Source of the DNA: Pholis gunnellus
Taxonomy: Eukaryota > Chordata > Actinopteri > Perciformes > Pholidae
Direction: 5' to 3'
DNA: 64,000 nucleotides
NCBI GenBank assembly: GCA_910591455.2
Contig: OU342806.1
Location: 24,706,922 to 24,770,921 of the forward strand
The notes under the pieces were generated by a model, which ran no database searches, had not been told where the DNA came from, and saw only the letters and a list, made by a program, of their open reading frames with translations. Of the stretch, positions 34,301-46,000 are shown in pieces (the stretch's first letter is position 1; each line of letters opens with the position of its first letter). A program made the position numbers and the translations under genes.

Positions 34301-37300
34301 CATCTACAGCCCAGACCCAGAAAGCTGGGTACAGAGGCTCAGTGAAAGTGGAGTTGAAGGTGTGAAGGTGGACCATGGTGTTCTGAGAGATGCAGTAGAA
34401 TGACAGAGAGCCTGCAGACCAGTTCAGGTAAACCCCGACTCTGTGGGTGAAGGGTTGGGGTGAGGAGGACCTGAATCTCTTGTTATGGTGGCACGGTGTA
34501 TAGCTTCCCTCCGAACACTCCAGGCTCCAGGACTGCTCGCCGTGTCCCAGCAGACAGCTCGCTGTGTCTCCATTTCTGGAGATGCTGTTGTAGGTGACGC
34601 CAATGTCTGCACCGCTGCTCCATTCCACCTCCCAGTACACCGAGTCCAGCAGCCCCTCCCTGCACAGGACTTGAGGGCAGTGCTCAAACCGGTCCGGATG
34701 CTCCGAGGGCCGGTGGTCCGACCATACTCGAGTCGCCCTCCTGTTGCAGTCGGTCAGATGGAGCTCTGAGTTGGCAGTGTTGGGATCCAAGGTCAAATAA
34801 CAGGCAACTGATGGACGAAACAAGGAACAAGATTAGTTGATTCAGCAATTCATTTTGGTAATCTGGTTCCTGCTGCTTTGCTTTGTTTCATATGGTAAAT
34901 CCCTTCAGGTTTTTAGACCGTTGGCCAGATTGAACAAACAATCTGAAGAATGATGTTGGAAATTTGTTCAAATTGTTGATATTTTATCGAAAAAATGTAT
35001 CAAAAACTAATTGATTTATTAGGTCTTATCACTGGCAAGTAACCAACCAGAATAGTTGGTAGTTGTTGCTGCTAATAGAGATTTTGGCCAATTATCTTCA
35101 GATCAACAAATAATCTTCACATCATCTCAAGATGACTAATTTAACTTTACTTTTTAAAGCTGGTCTTTTACGGTAACGTTTTAATTGCAGAAACATATAA
35201 AATCTATGTGAGCTTACAGTTTTTCTCCATCCACGAGTCTCTTCCCAGCTGATCCCTAAAAGAACAGAAATAACCACAACATCATAGGCTGAGCATTTCA
35301 GAACAAAGTGTTGGCTTTGGCTTCCTGAGGTTTACTCACCTCATGTTGTCTTTGTTTGGGTTTCTCAGACTAAAGAGATTGATCCCAGAGGACAAAGACT
35401 CCCAGAGAAGAGTCTCTGATGCCTTCATTTGTTGTTGTTGTTGTGGTTTTTCTTCTTCTTCTTTCTCTTCTTCTTCTTTTTGCTCTTCCTCTTGTTCTTG
35501 TTCGTTGTTTATCCTCTCGTCTTCTGCTGACACCACAGAGTTGTCACTCCCCTCTTCACTCTCACTTCTCTGCTCGGCTGTAGAATTGATGTGTTGTTTA
35601 ATGCGTGTTACACAATGTCAAATAATGAGGCAACAGTTTCTGATGTAGCCATACGTCTGTTTGAGCACAACCCAGACAAAAAATGTTGATATCCGACAAT
35701 TCGACAATTCAAAGCATTATGGAGCAATGTTTTTGTGACTGGGTTCCAGTTTTGTTTGTTGTTATTCATACGTGTGAGGAGCCCGCTCTCACAGAAATAC
35801 GTGAAATTACCACATCCTCTTAACAGAGCAGTCAATGTATCCGCGTGAATGTGCAACGCTCATAGCTAGGGACATAGTACTCACAGTGAGAAAGACTATA
35901 CAGGAGTTTTTAACCAGGAGAACGGTGTTCCAGGCTGTTTTTCTTGTACCAAAGTGTTTAGTTATTGTTAAGTTCCGTGTAGGATGTTTTTACTAATTTT
36001 GATTATTTGACATACTTATTTTAAGCCAAACCATGATGTTTTTCATAAACCTAACTAAGTAGTTGGTTTAATAAACCTAAGATAATGTACTTAGTTGTTT
36101 TGTTGCTAATACTAACATTACATTGTTTCCGTGGTGGTAGCACGTCATTTTACACATTACGTGCCACCACTACGTTTTGGCTTTCACGGGTTTCTGTCCG
36201 ATTACACTGCAGTGTGTGGTTACGTGATCCACAGTCCTGTTGATGGCTTCCCACTATTCTCTTTATCTGCAAGTCACCAAGAAATGCAGTCGAACTGCGT
36301 CTTATTCATTCATTTTTCAGGTGTCGGAACTGGCTATGTCAGACTATTTTTGTATTTGTATGTACGGTATGTGCTTCACCGAAGACCTGACTCTTATTTT
36401 CATCCTTTCTTTAAAAATGTCCTCATGAACTAACATTAATATTAATAATCGGGATTCAAAGGTTTAAAGTTTAACAGTGTTAGGTTAACAGTGAAAAAGA
36501 TGGTGCCTACCTGCCTGTGATGTAGGAATTGTCCCATCAGTTTGTTGTGTTTCAGAATGACTTGTCGTCGTCTCACCAGAGACAGTTATATCCACTTCAC
36601 TGTCCTCCTCTTCCTTCATTCTGTCTTTCATGTTGTCGTGGATAATCTGGGTATTGACCGTCTCTTTGTTCAGCTCCGAGAGGTTTTCCCTAAAACCAGC
36701 GTCAATTCGTTCATCACTCGTCTCTGAAAATGTCTTTTTAACTTCCTGAATGTTCTCTGCATTTTGGGAAATCTTTTGGTCTCCTCTAAACAGAGTCTGT
36801 ATAAAGGGTTCATCCGTCCTTTCAGCTTTCATCTTGAAGGTGTTGGATGAGTCTGGCTTCGCAGTGGCATCCCTGTTGTCTCTCTCCTTTGAAAGACCGA
36901 TTCTGAAGACGTTAAACAAGTCGTCTTTAAAGTTAAGAAAGCTCAGGCGGTTGATCGTCTTCTCTGCTGACTGGCTGGTTTTAGGATCCACGGACTTTGT
37001 TTGTTTGGACGAGCTGAAGATGCTGGTCACATCTTCTTTAAGCTGGCTGAGGTCCTCTTTCAGGAGGTTGAGTGTGCTGGTGGCAGGTTCATTTTCTGCC
37101 TGCCTTGATGGGCTTGTGTCTCTCTCCTTGAACACCTTGAACACTTCTTCCTTGAACTGGCTAAAGTCCTCTTTTATGTAGCTTTTAACCATCTGACTCG
37201 CCTTTAGAAGGTCTGTCGTCGTCATGTTTCTGTCTGTTTGATCTTCTGGTTCACAGTCATTGGTTGCCTTATCCTCTTGGATATGTATTTCAGGCAGTTT

Positions 37301-40300
37301 ATGGTCATTTTCCTGTGAAGAATCCTCAACAAGACAACTTTGTTTGTTTGTATTGTTGGACAGTTCAGAGAGCCCCTGTATTATCAGATACATGTGGAAG
37401 GAAGTCGATTTAGTAACAAGTAATGATTGTTCACTGTGAAATGGTTTGTCTAGAAATGATCTTCCATTCACTATCATAAATGCTATTGTTGACTCTGTTG
37501 TTAGAGAGTGGTGACCTCTGACCTTGACCATGAAGCAGGTTACTTAATGAGATAAACCAGTTCTTTCTTTTAGGCTAGTTGAAACATGTAATGTAAAACA
37601 AAAATAAATATATTAACAGAGATCTGCATAAATCAAATTACACCAAAAATCGTTAGCAGTTTAATACATATTATTGAGGCACATTGGAGATTAGTTTGGC
37701 TATTAAAATTGTTGGATTACAGTTGAACACTTAACTGCATATCAGACTCAGAAGAAGCATTTCAATCGAACAAACATTGGGCAGTGGGAGAAAGTTCAGT
37801 TGGAGAGTTACAGATCGTGATTTTCAGGTACTTCCTTTCAAATTCTATGATACTTTATACTTCCACCTTACTACAATTCAGGAATGTAGGTGGGAAGTAA
37901 GTAAGTAAGTAAGTACATTTACTCAAGTACTCTGCTAAAGTACAATTTTTAATAATATTCTGATTTTCTACTTAAATTGTCTTTGACGAGCTCTCGCCCC
38001 TTACACTACCAATTTAAGTAAGTTGAATGATTTATGCTCAAATAAGGGTCAACATGTTAGCATTGTGAGCATGTTAACATGTTAGCATTGTGAGCATGTT
38101 AACATGTGAGCATTGTGAGCATGTTAACATGTGAGCATGTTAACATGTTAGCATTGTGAGCATGTTAACATGTTAGCATTGTGAGCATGTTAACATGTTA
38201 GCATTGTGAGCATGTTAATATGTTAGCATTTAGCTCAAAGCTCTATTGTGTTTAAGTGCAGCCTCACAAAGCTGCTAGCATGACTGCAGATTAAGCCTGT
38301 TCAGTTCATCAAATGTAAACAGCAGAATTCCCACAATGCAATGCCACATTTTCAAACTACTCATCTAGTCTGACTAACAGTCCAAACCCCGATAGAAATT
38401 GTTATAATTTAATCATATGAAACAGGGACAAGCCGGAAATCTTTCTTAAAGCTGTCACATGTTTTGTTTCATACACTCAGGATTAAAGTTACACCTACTC
38501 TGAACTCTCTACACCTCTCAGTACATGCTCAGGCTCGTTTCAAGCTTTTATGATAATCTGGATCAAACAGAGCATCTCAGTCAGATACTTACAGCTGCTT
38601 CAGTCTCCATGTTTTTGTCAGATTCTTCAGTGGAAAACACAACAAGACCAAAAATCCAAAATCCAGATTTAGTATCCTCAGTCTGAGTTGTTGTGGCTGT
38701 AATCTCTCTCTGTCTGTCTGTCTCTGCGGTTGAAAGGGACGGCCGGCATTCTTTCATTCAGCTGAACATGTTTCTGGTTCGACCAGTTTGTCTCCATATT
38801 TGACTTTGACAGCTCAGCTTCTAATTGGCTGATGAGTGCAGGAATTTGTGTTGTTTCTCTCTGGGTGTTTCTGCTTTAAAAATATGCTCGTCCCTTCTTA
38901 GGGGTTAGCAGCCGCTTTAGGTTGAGTTCTAATATGATTTGGTTAAAGTTTGTTTTTAGGTTGTTTTTTTCAGGGTTTCACTGAGCCATCATAGTTTCTA
39001 TATTATCAACTATAATATAGAAATAATAATATACAACTATAAAACTACAAGCTTAAGTCTCTAAAGGTCAGGAATAAATGTTGTACAAGTACTGTTGTGG
39101 TGGATACATAATGAATCTCTTTAAACATAATTGACATTTAATGAAGAAAAGGTTAAAACATGTTGGTAAAAGCTGCAATAACAGATTTGTTTCAGCTGAT
39201 AAAGTAGTTGATGCTAATCAGCTGACAGATTGAGTCAAGCGGCTGAAATTCACAAAATATGATGTTTACTTCCTCTGGTCAAATTATCACTTGTTAATCT
39301 GGGACAGTTCAACTTTTTCAGATCTGTCAAATAAGAGGTGAAGCAACTGAAACAGTTGAATGAGTAAACTGGGATTTTCTTCATGCTAATTGGTGGGTCG
39401 GGAGGGGCGAAGTCTGACTTCTTGAATTAAGAATTATCTCGGCTGTGCTCATTAATTATTTAGCAGGTTGAACTCAATGTGACCTTTGACATACAAAACC
39501 AAATTATGAAAAACATAATTTTACAGTTTAAAATCATTTTAATGGTGAGAAAGTTGACTTTATAAAAGGAATAATAAATGAATAATACAAATTAAAAGTA
39601 TTTATACCAAATTGCACTTTTATAACCCAGTCACAGAAAGCTTTACAGTAAGAAACGTTAAAAAAATTATTAATTGAAAACCTTAATTTAAAAAGTTAAA
39701 AAAGTTTGAAATTAATACCTATTTTGGAGATTTTCTTGACTGGGAAAATAAACAAAGATCTGCACTTTTACTCCATTACATTTATCTGTAATCTTTACAG
39801 ATTACTTATACAAAATATAATTTGACTAATAAATGAAGATATTATTCAAGCGTAGGCTACCCAGCCTTATGTAATGTAATTAAAATGAGTTCCACATTTT
39901 GCAGTTGCAACATTAAAGCGATGAACACAACAGTGCCTCAATAATTATAATCCAATAATATGATAGATATTATTCAGAAATGGACCATTCTGCATGACTA
40001 TTACTATTACTTTTTGTACTTTAAGTATATTTTGATGCTAATGCTTTTGTATATGTACTGAAGCGACATTTTGAATGCAGGACTTGTAAAAGAGAACTTC
40101 TACACTGTGGTAGACCTATTAGTATTTTTACTAAAGTAAAAGATCTAAGTACTTCTTCCATTGAAACACAATACAGTATAAAGCCATGAATAATGAACAA
40201 TAGTTGAATGAAATAGGTCAAGAATAGAACTTTTGATTTAACATGCAGACAATAATAATAAACTACTCGTGGGATTTTATATGGACTCATGAGTCTGAAA

Positions 40301-42989
40301 TAAAAGTTGAATATATTGGCTTAGACTTTATAAAGAACAATTATTTGATTAAGTTATCAATAGAAAATTCATTGGTAATAATAATCAAGTAGGTATTTTT
40401 AATCATTTTTCAAGGAAGGCTTTCTTTGCCTTTTGTAACACTACACTGTAATATTATAGATATTAATGGATAAAGTATTCAGCAGAATAATCAATATTAA
40501 CATAGTTGTTCGTGGAACCAGCGGCTGTAAAAAAATAAATAATTCAAAATTAACCCAGAACATCTCTCAAACTCATTTTTACTCTTATTATCTCGTATGT
40601 TCTTCACATGAAGTTTCTGGTTCAGAAGATCCTGAAGAACTTGATTAAACATTGAACATGTAGACGACCTTCTTCCTCCTCCTCCTCCTCCTCCCCCTCC
40701 CCCTCCCCCTCCCCCTCCCCCTCCCCCTCCTCCTCCTTGCTCTGTCGCTCTCCACCTCGGCTCGTCGCTAAGCAGAGAAACCAGGTCTCAGAGCTGAGCT
40801 TTGATTGGCTGTTGCCAGGCTGCAGGGTTGGCACGGAGCGAGAGTGTCTGAGATAAAGAGAGCGAGGCGGTTCGTCCTTTCTGCTGCTCTGCTTCCCTGT
40901 GAGAATACCAACGAGGCAGCAGAGGGATGGAAACGTCAAAGAGACGAGCCGACACTATTTTATTCTTACAGGCTCAGTTCGTCCAGATAACACAAACACA
41001 CATTCTTTGTATCTGACCCTGCAGATAGCTGTCGTTTTAGGTGACCAGGCTTTCACATTTATGTTTGTACTCTGCAACGACAGGAGTTTGGTTTGAGCTG
41101 CTCACAGTGTTGAAAGAACATTTAAAATATTCAACAGCAACAATTCATTCAGAGACGGAGACCTGTCAATCTGGATGATTCGCACAACTCACTGGAGACA
41201 GATTTTCATTGGCACTATTTCAATTTTAAGGTATTATAAGCGTGGAAAACAGACCCAAACTCCAGCGTGCAAGTTTTAAGTTAAGAAAAAGGAAACGAAG
41301 GAAAAGACTGGGTCAGAACTGGTCCAAAATAGACCTGTAGAAAAAGCTTTTAGGCTAGTGCGCTCATTTAAATCCCTTCTCTCCTTTATTTCATGCTTAG
41401 TGACAAACAGATTCAAATTAGATCAGAAACGAGGAAGGAGCTTCACAGGCAGTAAAAGCAGATACATGAAGCAAAAAAAACTATAAAAAAAAAGAGCAGC
41501 AGAAAAAAGATCAATAACAAAATAATAGTGGTAATAGTACTATTATTATTATTTTAATTATTATTATTTTAATTATTATTTTAATTATTATTATTACTAT
41601 TTTATTATTACTATTATTATTATTGTATTACTATTATTATTATTATTATTATTTTATTATTACTATTATTAGATAAAAGCCTCCTACTTCATGTGGAATA
41701 CAGACAATATATTGTTTATTTATTTTGTGTTCAATCAGACATGATTTGCTCAGATGAATCATGCATTAATGTTGATTTGTGTTTACCTACAATATGTGCA
41801 CATTTCTATTTGTTTATGATCTCCTGGGACATTATAATTAGGCTGTTGACATGTTTATGAGGTGAATTTATTATAGCTGTTAGATGCTGTTGTTTATGAA
41901 TGTAAATAATCCAATGAAGGATGTGTCATGCAAACCACCAAACTGGTTAATAAAATTATTCATGAATTCATTCACACGTTCATAGTACAGTTTGTGACCT
42001 AATCCATCTGAATTTAGAGCTCCTGTGGGAGGATTTTGATGACCAGAGCAGTAATGTGAGTCATTCATTCGGTGCGTCCTATAAAGTCAACAGTAGACAG
42101 TGAATGAGATGTCAGACACTTGTGATGTCAGCAGAAAGTAGTGCACATTCATTTACAATAGCAAGCAGTAAATATAGCACAATATATAATAAACAGGGAT
42201 TTCTTTGGACACAGCTCATGAGTGGAGCCACAAATGTAAAGTTTGCATTGAAAAAAAATATCTGTGTATTAGATTGAGGTGTTATTTGTACATTTAGTCC
42301 TGCTGGTGGATCACAGGATCGCCAACATCATGAGGATGTATCCTCTGGAGACTGTGAACATCACTTAAGAAGAATCTTAGGAGGACAATTCCACTTCTAT
42401 GGAGCAAAAAGTGATTAAGTGTAGAGTAAAATGCAGAGTATAGTGGCAAAGAGTAAGAGGTAGATATGTACACGCTAAGATATACATTATGGACTAAAAG
42501 ATATGAAGTACAGGTGTAAGTATCAGTATCAGCTTTATTGGCCATGTATGCGTACGCATACAAGGAATTTGACTCCGGTTTTCACGTTGCTCTCAGCGTA
42601 CATACATAGAATATACAAATAAAGTACAAGTAACGGCAATAGCAGACATACAGAATGAGGAAATATGAAAATGAATACAGATCATAAATATTTATCAGTT
42701 GTCATTGATCGTTGATGGAGCTTCATTTTTTGGTGCATCTGTAAAGTTTCCTGAGAATCAGTCCTGCAGCTGTAGACAGCAGACGGAGCAGTTATGTGTC
42801 TCTGCTGCTGCCGATGGAGGAATCAGGGAAGAGCAGATGAAGAGAAGTGCACGTGTTTCCTCTCGTCTCGCTGGCGTCCATTTTGTGGTCATGTGTGCAG
42901 CTGGTTGTTTTAATGGAGGAGGTTTGGATCAGAGCCACAGATGCAGTCGCAAACGCGGAGAAAGAAATATTCTGATTTCCTTTGTTAAA

Positions 42990-43040
<51 letters not shown>

Positions 43041-46000
43041 GACACACACAGACAGACACACACACACTGAGCTTCATTTGGATTCACAGATTGAAATCCT
43101 CAGAGAGTTGAATCAAAGCTTTCATCCCCCCTCTCTCCATCCTGTCACCATGGCAACGCCTCAGGGTGTGATGTGTGTGTGTGTGTGTGATGTGTTTTTC
43201 AGTTTGGAAGTTTCATAAACCAAACTACTTGAACATTTTTTGACAAATGTATGGCACTTTATGTATTCAAAGTACTGATTGGTCATTCATTCATGCTGCT
43301 TTTTTCTGATGTTGTTTTCTTTGTGTTTTGTTTCTGAATTGATGATGTCTGGGGTTATATTTGGTGAGATGTCTTTATATGATTATTTAGCTTTTAAAAC
43401 ACTGTTTAAATAATTATAATAATAATAATTATTATTATTATTATAATTATTATTATTGTGTTTGTTTTGTAACCTTTGATGCTCTCACTAAGTGAAATAA
43501 GTCAAACTCCAGATTTTTCTTTTTTATGAGTGGATCGTATCGGATGGAAATATTTGATATGTCTGCTGCTTTATCAAAGAATTCAACACAAAAACTGTAA
43601 AACGTTAATTTCACCGCCTGCTAATCCTCACACACACACGCACACACATTTTGTCTGCAGACGGTCTTTGGCTCACACACACACACACACACACACGTTA
43701 GTTGGAAGTATTTATCTACCTGGACACATATGTCTGGAGACATCAGAGTATCTCCCACGGCATTTCCTTCCCTTCTGCTCTCTATTTCTCATGAGGGCCC
43801 CGTCTCTGCATCCTGTGCTTAGATCCAGCCAAGACGACCGTGGTCGGTTTAAAGAAATAAAAATGAGCCAGAGCCAGACCTGTCACCACAGTGCTGTGGA
43901 GACAGGTCTGGCTATGCGAGACTTCTGTAATAAAACATTCTTCAGCCTTTGGCCTGAAAACACACTGAAGGCAGAAATAGGTCAGAGTAGTTTTCCTTTC
44001 TCTTCTCTGGCATCCGACCCAGAATGGACCACACCTGCTATACAGACTATAAAAATAATAATAACAATACACCATTAACAATACACCATTAAGCTTTACA
44101 TGGAAATAAAACAGGAAAAGGTCAACTATGTAAGCCAAATCCAATTTAATTGCTCAGTCAGCATTTTTTACAATCATGTAATAGATATATACAGTAGGTA
44201 TGTACTTCTGATATAACTGGATCATCTCTGACAGGAATCAGGTACTCTGCTGGGTGCCCTGTTACAAAATCTGATCAAATCAAATTGTTTGCTCAGTTTC
44301 CCCACCTCATCCTCATGTCTTCTTCTTCTCTCTTTGTGTTCATGTGTGTGTGTGTGTGTGTATGTGCAGCTGTGTGGAGCTGAGAAGCCCCCTGCTGGAG
44401 AACCAGATAACAACACATCATCATCCGCAGCAGCAGGAACGGAAGCTTCTACAGATGGAGGCAGCAAGGTAACACATCACCGACCCACATAATAGCAGAG
44501 GGTCAATACAGAGACCGTTCACAGGGTAGAACTAATTATATTACTAACTAATATATTACTGTTGTTAACATTATTACTAATATATTAGTATAGGTAACAT
44601 TATTACTACTAATATATTACTATTGTTAACATTATTACTAATATATTACTATTGTTAACATTATTACTAATATATTACTATTGTTAACATTATTACTAAT
44701 ATATTACTATTAACATTATTAAAAGGAAAAGCTGCAAATGTTCACATTTGAAGCTGAAACCATGAAATGTTTTTACATGAAAAAAGACTTAAACCATCAA
44801 AATAGTTGCCAATTATCATTTAAATGTCAATAAAATGATTGATTAATCGACTGATTGTTTCAGCTGTACTTGTATAAACTATTGGTAGTAAAGTATAATT
44901 ACTTGGGTCAATGTACTAGGTTACATTCCACCACTGTTGTCACTCAGTGTAATCATCATCATTAATACTCACTCAGTTGTGAATGAAAAACTCACTCTTA
45001 ATTGTTTTATTACAATAACTTCTTTATTTAATCTAAAGCAATGGTTAGAAACACAGTTGCTGCAAGTTTTTTTAAGTAAAAACATAACTTTACCCCGAAT
45101 AAATAAAACAAAATAACCTATATTTTATCAAACTACAACTTTCTTACTACGAATACTATAGAAATATTGTTTTATATAAATCTGCCCAGAAGTAAAACCA
45201 TATAAAAACTGCAGGATCATTTTGAAAACAATGAACCCTAAAAAGCTATAACGTTCAAAACCACCAGAAAGGTCCTACTGACATTTTCTTAATTAATACT
45301 GCCACTATTGATAATAATGATATTAATTAAAGTCGCCCTCCCCCTCCCATCAGGTGGAGATGGTGTTCTGGCTGCTCTCCATGCTCGCTAACAGAGATAA
45401 GGAGGAGATGTCTCGGACTCTGCTGGCCCTGTCCAACTCTCAGGACAGCTGCATCGCCATGAGGAAGTCCGGCTGCGTCCCCCTGCTGGTCCAGATCCTG
45501 CACGAAGCTCCAGTCGGGGGCGGAGGCGGGGAGACAGCCGCGGGCGGTGCGCCGACGGGCTGCAGCAAAGAGGCCAAATCCAGAGCCAGCGCCGCCCTCC
45601 ACAACATCATCTACTCCCAGCAGGACGAGGGCCAGTCCCGCCGGGAGATGAGGGTGCTGCACATGCTGGAGCAGGTCCGGACCTACTGTGACAGCGGCTG
45701 GGACTGGATCGAGAGCCACGCAGGGACGCCGTCACCTGGAGGGACCAAAACCACCGGTGAGTAATAGTCCTCTAAACACAGAGAACTCAAAAACTACTGA
45801 TGAGTTATGTTTAAACCTCTTAGATACTTCTACTCCTCTACATCTCAGAGGTCAAATATTCCTCTTATTTACTGCACTACATTTGTCTGACAGCTGTAGT
45901 TGCTATACAGATTCAGATTAATACAAAATAGACAATGATTATACAGTATATCATTGTTGAAATTAGGTCCACCTTCACCAGCTGCCACATGCTTACCTAT

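Larger units (their letters stand above)
38620..44340. other. Remainder of apc2 intron 6, no coding exon recognised
   Basis: The stretch holds repeats listed separately plus a GC-richer patch at 40,740-40,880. That patch has inverted CCAAT and a half X-box (TTTGATTGGCTGTTGCCAGG) and could be a promoter or enhancer. Frames at 40,622-40,939, 42,699-43,070 and 43,530-44,078 are low-complexity or repeat-driven and lack splice support. Confidence 0.5.
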
